Assembly (NCBI GenBank): GCA_030803735.1
Contig: JAURUC010000001.1
Span: 1,745,501-1,809,500, forward strand
Direction of reading: 5' to 3'
DNA: 64,000 nucleotides
DNA from: Actinopolyspora lacussalsi
Lineage (GTDB): Bacteria > Actinomycetota > Actinomycetes > Mycobacteriales > Pseudonocardiaceae
The position numbers were made by a program, and so were the translations under genes. How positions within the stretch are numbered: position 1 is the first letter of the stretch; each line of letters begins with the position of its first letter. A model generated the notes under the pieces. It was not told the origin of the DNA. It searched no databases and was given only the letters and a program-made list of their open reading frames with translations. Below are positions 1 to 8,339 of this stretch, one piece after another.

Positions 1-1448
1 TCGCCGGGGTTCTTCATCGACTGCTCGGTGTTGGCCAATTCGTGCACCATCCCCGACATCACGCGGGCCCCTTCCGCGGTGCCCTGCTGCTCCCCGAGGG
101 TCGCCGACTCCAACGCCTTGCCGAGCACGTCGTGCCCCAGTCCTTTTTCCCGCTCGTTGGGTGTGTAGTCGCTGCCCGGCCCCGGATCGTGGTCGTAGGT
201 GTCGACCGGCCAGTCCCGCTCGATCAGATAGCCCATGTGCCCGGTGTCCCGCGCGGGGTCGAAGAAGGAACCGGCGGCGTCGGGGCTGTGCTCCATCGCC
301 GTCATCAGCCCCACGAGCGGGTCACCGCCTCGGCCGCGATCGTCGACGTGGTTGAGGTCGTTGCTCTGGACCCGGTCGAAGGTGTCCTCCTTGTCGGACT
401 CGATCATCGCGTCCCCGACCGGGTTCAGGAAGTCCGCGGAGTACTCGCCGCTGTGCAGCAGCATCCCCAGCGCGCGGTAGCCGGTGTCCTCGTGGCTGCC
501 GAGACCGAGAAATCCGGTGTCCCAGTTCTCCGACGCCCGCACGAGCCGCTTGCCGTAGGTCTCGGCACGGTTCTCGAGCTCGTCACCCGCCCCGTCGCCG
601 TGCAGGTCCTCGCCGAGGTAGCGCCTGCCGGCCTCACTGGTTCCGGCCGCCAGCGTTTCGCCGAGGTTCCGCTGCAGCTCGCCGATCAGCTCGGAGCGGT
701 TCGGACCGGATTCCCCGTTGTGACCGTCCCAGTGGGTCATCCCCATGTCCTGCAGGTGGTCGGTCAGTTTGAGCAGCTGTTTCGGCCGCACCCGCTCCAG
801 GAACTCGCCCGCGAACGCGGGGTCCTGCCCGTTCTCCCGCAGCAGGCGGGCCAGACGCTCGCCCTGCGCGAAGTCCAGTTCACCCGGCGGCTTCGCGGCC
901 AGTTTGGCCGCCTGCTTGGCGGCCTCTTCCTGTTCGGCACGCTCCTCGCGCAGCACTTCGTCGAGATAGCCGAGTGAGTCGTCGGCTTCGCCGAGCGCGC
1001 CTGCCGCGTCCTGATCCGCCTGTTCCGCCCTGGAGAGCAACCCTTCGATCTCGGCGGCGTAGGACTCGTAGCGGGCCTGCTGGTCCTCGGGGTAGTCGAT
1101 CCGACCGTCGGGGTAGATCGTCCAGTGCTCGCCCTCGTTGATCTCGTTTGACAGCCGCTCCAGGCGCGCCCGGCAGGTCTCGATCTCGGATGAAGCCCGT
1201 TCCAGCGTCTCGGGGACCGACTCGATCCTGTCGAGGTACTCGCGCATCTTCTCGCGGATGTGCTCGGCGTGGCCGGTGGCGGCGTTCTTGGCCTCGCCGT
1301 GCCAGGCCTCCTCGTTGTCGAGCGGATCCCGCACCTCGGCATCGAAGTCGCCGAGAACCTTGTCGTACTTCTCGGCCAGCGATCTCCACGCCTCGGCGGC
1401 TCGGCTGATCGCCGACGGCTCGGCTTCCGTCAGCTGTCGGTAGTCCAC
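1..1448 (-). CDS. WXG-type ESX/polymorphic-toxin-like protein, 3' end cut by window edge
   Basis: The reading frame starts at a GTG two codons after the preceding gene and runs off the left edge, so at least 482 residues are visible and the C terminus is unknown. The first 100 residues are helical with a WHG motif at 49-51, as in WXG100-type ESX substrates. Residues 130-200 are charged and probably coiled coil. The remainder is a soluble acidic domain that resembles large uncharacterised actinobacterial WXG-fused proteins (DUF6571-like by recollection, not verified). Only 5 bases separate it from the upstream EspC-like gene, which supports a two-gene ESX cassette. Function is not established; a secreted effector or toxin with an unseen C-terminal domain is an inference. 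Confidence 0.75.
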   Translation of the reverse strand, partial: MDYRQLTEAEPSAISRAAEAWRSLAEKYDKVLGDFDAEVRDPLDNEEAWHGEAKNAATGHAEHIREKMREYLDRIESVPETLERASSEIETCRARLERLSNEINEGEHWTIYPDGRIDYPEDQQARYESYAAEIEGLLSRAEQADQDAAGALGEADDSLGYLDEVLREERAEQEEAAKQAAKLAAKPPGELDFAQGERLARLLRENGQDPAFAGEFLERVRPKQLLKLTDHLQDMGMTHWDGHNGESGPNRSELIGELQRNLGETLAAGTSEAGRRYLGEDLHGDGAGDELENRAETYGKRLVRASENWDTGFLGLGSHEDTGYRALGMLLHSGEYSADFLNPVGDAMIESDKEDTFDRVQSNDLNHVDDRGRGGDPLVGLMTAMEHSPDAAGSFFDPARDTGHMGYLIERDWPVDTYDHDPGPGSDYTPNEREKGLGHDVLGKALESATLGEQQGTAEGARVMSGMVHELANTEQSMKNPG

Positions 1449-1453
1449 GGCGC

Positions 1454-1774
1454 TCAGACCCCCACCCCTCGGAGTTTCGCGACCGCCCACTCGTCGGTTT
1501 CCTCATAGTTCCGGGCCGCTGCCGTCAGCCTGTCGCCCATGTCGTCGAGCCAGCGGCCGAATCCCTCGACGTTGTGCTCACAGCTGGACTGCAGCCGTTC
1601 CAGCGCGGCCGAGAACGCCCAATCACCGTGGGTCCGAACTGCCGCGGCGGAGTCCTCGGCCGTGGCACGCTTCAGTTCGAGCAACCTCTCACCCAGATCC
1701 GCGGATCTCCTGCCGATCTTCGTCAGCTCCTCGGGATGGACGGCGTAACGCCCACCAGCCGCGGAACTCCCCAT
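1454..1774 (-). CDS. EspC-like ESX secretion-associated protein
   Basis: A 106-residue helical protein without signal peptide. A GDW motif near residue 50 between two helices, the short length and the position directly before a WXG-type large protein match the EspC/DUF2580-like class of actinobacterial ESX-associated proteins. An in-frame start exists 72 bases upstream, but the ATG at 1774 is preferred because a G-rich ribosome binding site (CCTGGGGG) sits about 6 bases before it and the extra N-terminal residues look non-conserved. It is probably co-transcribed with the following gene, possibly as co-secreted partner. The family assignment is by pattern only. Confidence 0.65.
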   Translation of the reverse strand: MGSSAAGGRYAVHPEELTKIGRRSADLGERLLELKRATAEDSAAAVRTHGDWAFSAALERLQSSCEHNVEGFGRWLDDMGDRLTAAARNYEETDEWAVAKLRGVGV

Positions 1775-2061
1775 ATCGCGCCCCCAGGAAATCGACACAG
1801 CGCTGTTGCGGACCGGGAAATTACCGACGTCCCACGAGATCGTCACTCCGAAGTGAGTGATCGCATACGGCGCGCGACTAGGCGATCGAGCTATGCCGGG
1901 TGTCTACTGGTTGTCCCGTGGCGGACCCGCGCGACCGGGCGGACATCGGACCATGCGGCGACGGCGTGTAGCCGGCGCGGAAGTGACTGGTCACGGCCTC
2001 GGTTCCCGCCGTCCGGTAGCATTCGTTGCTGTTCGGTGCCGGTCGTCCGAGAGAGTGAGCA

Positions 2062-2724
2062 GTGCCAGCCACAGTCGCGGAACGCGAAGAAACGCATTCC
2101 GATCGTTCGCTCGCGAGATCGACGGGTGTCCAGTTGGGAATCGTGGTGTCGGGAATGTTCTCCGGCGGGTTGGCCGCGGTTTCCTACTACGTGGCCGGGT
2201 TGGAGTGGCTGGCGCACGGTTTTCTGATCTGGATCGTGCTGGGAGTGACGACCACCGCGGGGCACACGCTGCGAACGGCGGTCCGCCGGGCGTCGACGGC
2301 GCTGCTGAGCGGTGTGCTGGTGTTCTACCTCGGCAAGCAGTGGGTGTACGTGCTGGAGTACGCCGGGGCGGAATACTCGGTCGATCCGAAACGAATGGCC
2401 GCCTGGTTGGCTGTCGCGGTACTGGCGGGTGTCGCCTGCGGAACGGTGTTCCGACACATCGGACGGGAGGGCTGGTCGGCCGCGATCGCCACGACCACCG
2501 CCATCGGGCTGTTGTTCGGCGACGCCGCGCGGGAGCTCTACCCCACGCTCAGCGCCGATCCCGTGTTCCTGGTGTGCACCCTGCTGGTCGTACTGGTGAT
2601 CCTGCTGCTGGCGGTGGTGTCGAAACGGCAGTTCGGCAGGATCGTGCTGATGGCACTGCCGTGCGCCGGTTTCGGACTGGCCCTGTTACTGGCAGCGGAA
2701 CTGCTCGAACGCCTCACCTGGTAG
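2062..2724 (+). CDS. Polytopic membrane protein of unknown function
   Basis: A 220-residue integral membrane protein with about six hydrophobic segments: one near residues 22-45, the next around 50-65, then 82-98, 112-130, 140-155, and a final pair at 165-215. The N-terminal 20 residues are charged and cytoplasmic-looking. It starts at GTG 2062 with GAGAG seven bases upstream. No catalytic or transport motif was recognised, so no function is offered. It lies divergent from the EspC-like gene, with the small acidic gene at 2823 downstream on the same strand. Confidence 0.7.
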   Translation: MPATVAEREETHSDRSLARSTGVQLGIVVSGMFSGGLAAVSYYVAGLEWLAHGFLIWIVLGVTTTAGHTLRTAVRRASTALLSGVLVFYLGKQWVYVLEYAGAEYSVDPKRMAAWLAVAVLAGVACGTVFRHIGREGWSAAIATTTAIGLLFGDAARELYPTLSADPVFLVCTLLVVLVILLLAVVSKRQFGRIVLMALPCAGFGLALLLAAELLERLTW

Positions 2725-2822
2725 TGGAGCTTCGTCGTCCGAACCGTGGCGCGGCCGGAGCACGGAAAGATTCCGGACGACCGCGATCGCCGCGCAGCCG
2801 TATTCCGTGGCACGATCGGGGA

Positions 2823-3212
2823 ATGGACGAGGCAGCCGGTGGGGATGAACAGGACGACATCACGCCTTCCGGTACCGATGCCGGTGAAGAGCGGGACGCC
2901 GGTAACAGCGACTACGGCGCGATGCTGCGCAGTCATTCGGCGGGTTGGCGACTGTTGGCCGAGCGGATGCACCCGGAGCAACAGCCCGAGCTGGACAGGC
3001 TGGACGAGATCGGTATGGGCAGCACCCTGTTGCGTGATCTCCTCGACGGGTTCCGGCAGCAGGCGCTGCTGCTGCACAGCACCATCTCCGCCCAGGCACG
3101 TGCCTACGAGGAGATGATCGAGGCTGGCGGGCCGGAGGATCCCGAGGCATACGAGAACTACCGTCGGACGACCGAGTTTCTCAACGAGCTGCTACCTGGT
3201 GGCAAGCACTGA
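2823..3212 (+). CDS. Small acidic hypothetical protein
   Basis: A 129-residue soluble protein: an acidic, disordered first 35 residues, then a helical region rich in Glu, Leu and Arg (including a stretch beginning LLAERMHPEQ) ending in a GGK tail. The chosen ATG at 2823 is the first one after the stop of the membrane-protein gene. An upstream in-frame extension exists but lies across that gene and lacks a coding look. There is no recognised domain. Convergent with the EspG-like gene, with about 100 bases between them. Confidence 0.6.
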   Translation: MDEAAGGDEQDDITPSGTDAGEERDAGNSDYGAMLRSHSAGWRLLAERMHPEQQPELDRLDEIGMGSTLLRDLLDGFRQQALLLHSTISAQARAYEEMIEAGGPEDPEAYENYRRTTEFLNELLPGGKH

Positions 3213-3314
3213 CTGGGTGGCAAGCACTGAACGAACCCGAGTACCGCGCGCTCCGGTGGCCACGGCTCCAGCGGTGAGGACTCCCGTGGTGACGGCTCCT
3301 ACGGGCCGAACGGC

Positions 3315-4139
3315 TCACCGGATCTCGGCCACCAGCTCCTCGATCTTGCCGCCGAGTGCCCGCGCGTCCACCGGGGTGAGCGCGTATACCCGCTCCCCGG
3401 TGTTTCCTCGCTCGTTGTGGTCGAGATAGCGCCCGTCCGGTTCGACGTTGTCGAACCAGCGCACCACTCGGGAGCGGGTGACCCGACCGTTGCGGTCCCG
3501 GACGTTCGCGGCGAGCTGGCCCGCCCGGAGGTGCTCGGCCGCGCCGAGCGCGCGGTAGAGCGCCAACTGCCGGTCGCCGCTGCCACTACCGGAGGAACCC
3601 GCGGCGGGACGGAGCAAACCGTGCGACTCGGAGTCCGTTTCGGAGTCCTGCCCGGGGAAGGAACTCTCGGGGACTCGTGCCGGCCCCTGGTTGCCGGGCG
3701 GTGCAGGGGGGAGCGTGGGCAGCAGCGCCTGGGACAGGCTCACTCGATCGTGGAGTTCGACGGTGAGCGGACCACCGTAGCGTTCGGTCTCCCCCGGCGG
3801 TTGCACGCCGAGCACCACCTGGTTGCCAACGGTCACCGCGGCGACCGTGCGCCACATCGGGTGCTCGCCGAACCTCGGCAACCACATCGAGTCGACCCAC
3901 AGGTAGGGCTTCGCCAGCACGGCCAACGCATGCGCGAGGCCGGGCTCCACCTCGTCGTCGACGATCAGCCCTTCGGAGCGCATGGTTTCGTACTCACGCT
4001 TGCCCACCTCGGCGAACTGCTGCCGGGTGTGGGTGAAGGGCTCCACTTCCAGCGGCAGCGTCAGATCGTCCAGTCCGAGATAGCTGTGCAAGAAGTACAG
4101 GTGCAGCGGGTGCAACTGCCAACGGCCCGTGACGGCCAC
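3315..4139 (-). CDS. EspG-family ESX secretion chaperone-like protein
   Basis: 274 residues beginning at GTG 4139, which has an excellent ribosome binding site (AGGAGAGGAAC) a few bases upstream. The N-terminal portion (LHLYFLHSYLGL, then alternating strands and helices) and the Arg/Gly-rich C-terminal half matching YLDHNERGNTGERVYALTP resemble EspG proteins, cytosolic chaperones that bind PPE-type ESX substrates. The neighbour upstream is a PPE-like protein, the expected client, which supports the assignment. A Ser/Gly/Glu-rich linker lies around residues 155-185. The domain call is from overall pattern and context rather than one diagnostic motif. Confidence 0.7.
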   Translation of the reverse strand: MAVTGRWQLHPLHLYFLHSYLGLDDLTLPLEVEPFTHTRQQFAEVGKREYETMRSEGLIVDDEVEPGLAHALAVLAKPYLWVDSMWLPRFGEHPMWRTVAAVTVGNQVVLGVQPPGETERYGGPLTVELHDRVSLSQALLPTLPPAPPGNQGPARVPESSFPGQDSETDSESHGLLRPAAGSSGSGSGDRQLALYRALGAAEHLRAGQLAANVRDRNGRVTRSRVVRWFDNVEPDGRYLDHNERGNTGERVYALTPVDARALGGKIEELVAEIR

Positions 4140-4203
4140 GGTGTTCCTCTCCTGCCGGGGTGCGCCCGGATTCCGTGGTGGTCCGGACGCACCGTCGCTG
4201 TTG

Positions 4204-5688
4204 TCACTCGATGACCGGTGGGGCGGTTCTGGGCATGTCGTTGAACCACACGTCCTCCCACTCCTCCAACCAGCTGGGACGCTCGTGTTCCTGGTCCTCC
4301 TCGCTGCCCTGACCGCGTCCGCCGGGCGCGCCCGCCATCGGCGCGCGTCCGCCTCCGGCACGTCCCGAGGTGGCGCCGGTCGCCGCGGTTCCGGGGGCCG
4401 AGGAGCCACCCCGGACCGGAGCACTTCCCGCACGGCCCCCCGAGCCCGGAGTGCTGCCGCCACGTCCCGAGGTGGAGGGCGTTCCGCCACCCGCTCCCCC
4501 ACCGACGTAGCCACCGACTCCGCCGACTCCGCCGACACCTCCGACGCCACCCGCGCCACGTCCGGCTGCGCCACCGCCCGCACCGGTACCGCCCGCGGCT
4601 CCCGGGCCGCCCGGGGTGGCGGAGCCACCGGGTCCGGAGGTCCATGCCGACTCGCTGCCGGCGGATCCGTTGGAGTAGTCACCCGAGCCCGGGGACTGTC
4701 CCGGACCGAAGCCGCTCCCGTTCTGGCCCGGCAGTGAACCGCCGTTGCCGGTACCACCGGAACCGCCGTTCCCCGGACCGGCACCGGAGTAACCACCGGG
4801 CACGTTGCCCTGGCCGGTACGCCCCGGTGGCACGGCGGGCGGCACCGCCGGTGGTTCGTTGCCGGAGGGAGTGGAGGGCGGAGTAGCGGGATCGCCGTTC
4901 AGCTGCCGATAGGCGGGAACGGTGGAATCCACGTCCTGGTAGGTCGTGCTCAGCACCCGGTTCATCGTTTCCTGTGCGTGGCGCTCCTCCTGCTGACGTT
5001 CCTGCTGCTGGCGCTTCGCGTCCTGCCCCGCGCCACCGGGGCCGCCCGCTATACCCGCGATCATGGACCGGCTCACGTTGTAATCACGCGGCGGCGGCAC
5101 CATCTCCTTGACCTGGCCCGCGGCCGTACCGGCCTGCTCGATCTTGTTGCCGGTCAGCCGGAAGCACTCGCCGCTGCCACTGGCCCAGGTGGCCAGTGGT
5201 TGCGCGGATTGCTTGGCCGTCTCGGCCGCCTGCCCGGACCAGCCACTGTCGATCGCCTTGGCGGAGTCATTCTGCAGTCTTGCACCGAGCTCGTTCAGTT
5301 TGCCGCCGATGTCGCTCCAGGCCTCGCCCACAGCCTTCGCATCGGAGTGACTCAGCGTGTTCTGGTTGGTGTCGTAGATCTTCTTGTGATCGTAGGACTG
5401 CCAGTTCTCGTGCTGCTTGATGGACGGCGGATCGTATCCGGCAGGGGCGTCCAGCTTCCGATTGCGCTCTTCGAGCTCCTGCCGCTGCTGCTCACCCTGC
5501 TGCTCGGCTGCCTCGGCCTGTTCCTGCTGCTGGTTCTCGGCACGCGTGTCGTAGCCGAGCAACTTGCCGACGTCGTCGCGCACCGTTCCCGGGATGTCGT
5601 TGATGGCCCCGGGAAGGTCCTTCATCACGTCGCCGATGGCCTCGTCCGCCGACCCCATCTTCTCGTCCAACCAGGATCCGAATCCCAT
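4204..5688 (-). CDS. PPE/WXG-like ESX substrate with Gly/Pro-rich tail
   Basis: 494 residues. Residues 50-80 form a Gln/Glu-rich coiled coil. About 80-250 is a helical PPE-like domain with NWQSYDHKK and GWSGQAAETAKQ around residue 150. Another Gln/Arg coiled segment lies at 225-245. A long Gly/Pro/Ser-rich low-complexity tail (including GGVGG iterations) runs from about 270 to 470, followed by a short acidic conserved-looking end (EDVWFNDMPR). There is no signal peptide, as expected for type VII substrates. The start at 5688 has AAGGGGGCG upstream. It lies immediately upstream of the EspG-like chaperone gene and downstream of a decayed helical-protein/lipoprotein pair. Confidence 0.72.
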   Translation of the reverse strand: MGFGSWLDEKMGSADEAIGDVMKDLPGAINDIPGTVRDDVGKLLGYDTRAENQQQEQAEAAEQQGEQQRQELEERNRKLDAPAGYDPPSIKQHENWQSYDHKKIYDTNQNTLSHSDAKAVGEAWSDIGGKLNELGARLQNDSAKAIDSGWSGQAAETAKQSAQPLATWASGSGECFRLTGNKIEQAGTAAGQVKEMVPPPRDYNVSRSMIAGIAGGPGGAGQDAKRQQQERQQEERHAQETMNRVLSTTYQDVDSTVPAYRQLNGDPATPPSTPSGNEPPAVPPAVPPGRTGQGNVPGGYSGAGPGNGGSGGTGNGGSLPGQNGSGFGPGQSPGSGDYSNGSAGSESAWTSGPGGSATPGGPGAAGGTGAGGGAAGRGAGGVGGVGGVGGVGGYVGGGAGGGTPSTSGRGGSTPGSGGRAGSAPVRGGSSAPGTAATGATSGRAGGGRAPMAGAPGGRGQGSEEDQEHERPSWLEEWEDVWFNDMPRTAPPVIE

Positions 5689-5700
5689 GACAGCGCCCCC

Positions 5701-6104
5701 TTACGCCGGTTCCGGAACGTTCGGCTCTACCTTCTTCGCGATCTCCAACGCCTTGGCGCACTCGTCGCTGCGCCTTACGCCGCGTCTCATCGACGAACTG
5801 TCCCAACAGATCCGTCCGCTCCGGTAGAACAGTTAGCTGCCTTCTTCCCGAACTCGTTCGCCAGCTGCTCTCCCGAGAGGTACTCACCCAACCCCGGTAC
5901 CTGTTGCAATCCGGTTGCGGAGTCAGCGAGCCGATCAGCTTCCAAAGCCTCGTGCTCGTACAGCGCAGCGGCATTGTCGGCGGCCTGCGGCTCCATGGTC
6001 AACTGCCCAGCCGAGATCTGCTGCTGGATCCAAGAGTTCTCCTCGCGAATGACCCCCAGCGCAGCACTCGCGCCCGTGAACCCAGCGGTCTCGTCCGCCA
6101 TCAC
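5701..6104 (-). pseudogene. Decayed fusion of ESX-associated helical gene and DUF3558-type lipoprotein gene
   Basis: The 5' part (6104 to about 5815) encodes a helical protein closely similar to the intact gene at 53411-53830 (shared ENSWIQQQIS, MEPQAAD and LQQVPGLG). After the AGADG region homology continues in another frame (DLLGQF then RRKAQ), so a frameshift is present. The last 60 bases then read ECAKALEIAKK and NVPEPA plus stop. That is the C-terminal end of the DUF3558-type lipoproteins found at 51668 and 52869. A frameshift plus a deletion thus fused the remains of two adjacent genes. A truncated 105-residue product ending at 5787 could still be made. The intact order elsewhere (helical gene, then lipoprotein) is preserved. 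Confidence 0.75.
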
Positions 6105-6226
6105 AGCCCCTTCCAGCTCCGAACAAGCTCACCGCAACCGATGCCACCCCGACCGAACGATCACTCTAACCCACGGGTAAGTCCCTCATCCCGCAAACCG
6201 ACAAACCCGATCAGTGACCCACCTCA

Positions 6227-6421
6227 CTACACTGAACCCGACAAACCCACCAGGAACTCGGCCCACCGATGACGATCCACCACCAGCACCCCGGCGTTCG
6301 GGGCCTTCGAGTCCCGCACTGCCATCGCACCGGACAAGGTGGTCACCTCCACGCACGCGCCGTGGTGATTGCTGTAACTACTTCGACGCCAGCAACTCGT
6401 GGACGGTTCCATGGCATTCAT
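6227..6421 (-). CDS. DUF397 protein
   Basis: A 64-residue DUF397 protein with the family pattern WRRSSYS, then CVEV, RDSKAPNAGVL and a WAEF ending. DUF397 genes typically sit next to XRE/DUF5753 regulators, and some such pairs control morphology or antibiotic production in Streptomyces. The ATG at 6421 is chosen because GGGGTGG lies six bases upstream. It is paralogous to the DUF397 gene immediately upstream, suggesting local duplication. The direct role is unknown. Confidence 0.8.
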   Translation of the reverse strand: MNAMEPSTSCWRRSSYSNHHGACVEVTTLSGAMAVRDSKAPNAGVLVVDRHRWAEFLVGLSGSV

Positions 6422-6580
6422 CGACGCCACCCCATCGCGAGGGCTCGGGTTCAAGCGAGGCAGTCCCCCGCAGGACTCGTCGAACCGGAACGCAGCGCAA
6501 GAGACAATACCCGAGTTCACAGGTACCACCGGGATCCTGGTGAAGTCATCAGCCGTACCGGTGACAAAGCGCTCCGCGAC

Positions 6581-6766
6581 TCACTCCGACAGCTTGGTCA
6601 CGAACTCGGCCCATCGACGACGGTCCACCACCAACACCCCGGCGTTCGGGGCCTTCGAGTCCCGCATCATCACTTGTCCTTCGCCAACGAACGCCATCTC
6701 CACACACGCTCCCTGGTTCATGCTGCGAGAGGATTTCCTCCATCGAGCGGCGGATGTGTCCGGCAT
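6581..6766 (-). CDS. DUF397 protein
   Basis: A 61-residue DUF397 protein (WRKSSRS, GACVEM, RDSKAPNAGVLVVD, RRWAEFV). The ATG at 6766 is preferred over an overlapping upstream GTG because AGGAG sits five to six bases before the ATG. It directly follows a degenerate XRE/DUF5753 C-terminal sequence whose stop codon overlaps this start region, the standard arrangement for this pair. The C-terminal half is nearly the same as the neighbouring DUF397 protein. Confidence 0.8.
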   Translation of the reverse strand: MPDTSAARWRKSSRSMNQGACVEMAFVGEGQVMMRDSKAPNAGVLVVDRRRWAEFVTKLSE

Positions 6767-6779
6767 AATCACTCCTGCG

Positions 6780-6960
6780 TCAAATCAGCGATCACATGTT
6801 CCATCAGCTCAACCGATTGTCGCTGATCCAACGCTTCGTCACGAAGAGTCTTCGCAATCGAGCTGTAGGTCCTCGATGAGTTTCGGATCCTCCACGTCGT
6901 AGCGAGCGCCGAGGACAGGGTGACTCTCCAGAAACACCCCGGGACCGAACTCGGCGAACT
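6780..6960 (-). pseudogene. Remnant of XRE/DUF5753 regulator C terminus
   Basis: Read leftwards, one frame gives GVFLESHPVLGARYDVEDPK, which parallels IVHLEHFRGPAFLYDVQDVK of the intact XRE/DUF5753 protein at 50518. After a frame change near 6865 the sequence continues SSIAKTLRDEALDQRQSVEL to a stop adjoining the DUF397 start, again paralleling the intact protein's end. The N-terminal helix-turn-helix part is missing. The upstream portion overlaps the start of an opposite-strand gene, so the limits are approximate. Confidence 0.5.
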
Positions 6961-7198
6961 CCAACAAATGGTCGACGAGAACGCGCCGCGCGTCTTCGCG
7001 CTGTGCGAGGAACTGGGCGACCGGCACGACGCCGTGCTGCACTACTGGGGCATGGCCCACGGCGACCACGCAGACCTCATCGGTACCGGCGGCAGCCTGC
7101 ACATCGGCTTCCGGGACGCGACCACGGCCCGCGAACGCCTGGCCTGCCGCAGAAATATGCACCTCGTCTGGCCACACCAACCACCCAACCCACACTGA
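6920..7198 (+). CDS. Small hypothetical protein
   Basis: A 92-residue reading frame with strong GC bias in third positions, arguing that the rightward strand is coding here. It reads VFALCEELGDRHDAVLHYWG, then a HGDHADLIG and GGSLHIGF region and a WPHQPP end. No family was recognised. The GTG at 6920 has AGGACAGG just before it; an internal ATG at 6968 is an alternative if the first residues belong to the decayed XRE sequence on the other strand. A perfect-stem terminator follows. Confidence 0.5.
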   Translation: MTLQKHPGTELGELQQMVDENAPRVFALCEELGDRHDAVLHYWGMAHGDHADLIGTGGSLHIGFRDATTARERLACRRNMHLVWPHQPPNPH

Positions 7199-7226
7199 TT
7201 ACAAAACAGCACCGACCACACGCGAA

Positions 7227-7260
7227 GACCGCCCGGCGCGCCGAAGCACGCCGGGCGGTC
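7227..7260. terminator. Bidirectional hairpin terminator candidate
   Basis: A perfect 12-base-pair stem, GACCGCCCGGCG (7227-7238) with CGCCGGGCGGTC (7249-7260), encloses a 10-base loop. It sits between the stops of two convergent genes (7198 and 7294). There is no T-tract, which is common for actinobacterial terminators. Confidence 0.7.
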
Positions 7261-7293
7261 ACGGGTCGGTTGTTCGGAAGCAGCCGAGAGTAC

Positions 7294-8190
7294 TCAGCTC
7301 ACTTCGAGAGTGATCTTTCCCCCGCTGTGTCCGGTCTCGCTGTCGTCCTGTGCGGCCGCCGCCTCGGAGAGCGGATACGTCCGCGCGTGCCGGACGTCCA
7401 GCTCGCCCGCGACGACGCGGTCGGCCAACTCGGACAACACTTCCGGCGTACGGTCCCAGCCCTTACCGCTGGAGAACGGTACGCCCACTGCCGCGGCGTT
7501 CGGGTCGGCGATGGTGATGATCCGATCGGTGCCGCCGCGCAGCTCCACCGACTCCGGCAGCACTCCCGTACCCGCGGCGTCGAACACGGCATCCACTCGT
7601 AGCACCAACTCGCGGACCCGGTCCACCAGACCATCGCCGTAGCTCACCGGAACGGCGCCGAGCTCGCGGAGATCGTCGAACCGCCCCTCTCCTGCCGTGC
7701 CGATCACCGTGGCACCGAGCTCGACGGCCAGCTGAACCGCGATCCGTCCCACCGTGCCGCTGGCACCGTGGATCAGCAGCACATCGCCGGAACCGAGTTC
7801 GAGCTCGCGCAGCACCCGCAACGCGGTGGCCCCGGCCACCGGCAGCGCGGCCGCGTCCACCCAGGACATTCCGGACGGCTTGCGTGCCAGGATAGTTCCC
7901 AGCGCGTACTCGGCACAGGATCCGGTCTCGGCCCAGCCGAACACCTCTTCTCCCACCTCGAACGGTGCGGAATCACCGACCGCGTCGACGACACCGGACA
8001 GCTCCAGTCCCGGTCGATGCGGCAGCGAAAGGCCGGGCATCACACCACGACGAAGTTTCCAGTCCAGCGGATTCACCCCGGCGACGCGAACGGCGATCCG
8101 GACCTGTCCCGCACCCGGTTCCGGAATATCGACCTCGTCCATCCGCAGCACGGCCGAGGATCCGGTTTCGTAGAACTGGACGGCACGCAT
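7294..8190 (-). CDS. NAD(P)-dependent quinone reductase-like MDR oxidoreductase
   Basis: 298 residues. The medium-chain reductase fold is complete: N-terminal GroES-like half (PGAGQVRIAVRVAGVNPLDWKL and GLELSGVVDAVG) and a Rossmann half with the AxGxxG-type dinucleotide motif in IHGASGTVGRIAVQLA around residue 145-160. The catalytic-zinc ligand pattern (GHE) of classical alcohol dehydrogenases is absent, so it belongs with zinc-free quinone oxidoreductases (zeta-crystallin type). The start ATG 8190 has AAGGAGAG upstream. It lies downstream of hypB on the same strand, separated by about 150 bases holding two copies of a short palindrome. It is probably not part of hydrogenase maturation. Confidence 0.85.
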   Translation of the reverse strand: MRAVQFYETGSSAVLRMDEVDIPEPGAGQVRIAVRVAGVNPLDWKLRRGVMPGLSLPHRPGLELSGVVDAVGDSAPFEVGEEVFGWAETGSCAEYALGTILARKPSGMSWVDAAALPVAGATALRVLRELELGSGDVLLIHGASGTVGRIAVQLAVELGATVIGTAGEGRFDDLRELGAVPVSYGDGLVDRVRELVLRVDAVFDAAGTGVLPESVELRGGTDRIITIADPNAAAVGVPFSSGKGWDRTPEVLSELADRVVAGELDVRHARTYPLSEAAAAQDDSETGHSGGKITLEVS

Positions 8191-8240
8191 GAGAACTCTC
8201 CTTCGGATTTCAGGTGCGGCCCACTCTCCCACCCGACATC

Positions 8241-8256
8241 GATTTCTCGCGAAATC
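8241..8256. repeat. 16-base palindrome GATTTC-TCGC-GAAATC, copy 1
   Basis: A perfect inverted repeat GATTTC/GAAATC around TCGC, in the gap between hypB and the oxidoreductase gene. The same motif recurs at 8288, 9704, 12889 and 40448, always between genes. It could be an operator or a small repeat family. Confidence 0.8.
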
Positions 8257-8287
8257 GTCGTACCGGCCCCGCCGTACGGGTGATGTC

Positions 8288-8303
8288 GATTTCTCGCGAA
8301 ATT
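8288..8303. repeat. 16-base palindrome, copy 2 (one arm base changed)
   Basis: GATTTC-TCGC-GAAATT, 31 bases downstream of copy 1 and preceded by the same few bases (ATGTC before GATTTC resembles ACATC before copy 1), so the two form a local pair. Confidence 0.75.
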
Positions 8304-8339
8304 CACGCCACGCGAGACTCCGGCCAGACTTCCCAGTGG

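Noticed and set aside
4204..5000. CRISPR-like or satellite repeat within the Gly-rich tail of the PPE-like protein
   Set aside because: The repetition is short, codon-phased GGVGG coding sequence without spacers of fixed length.
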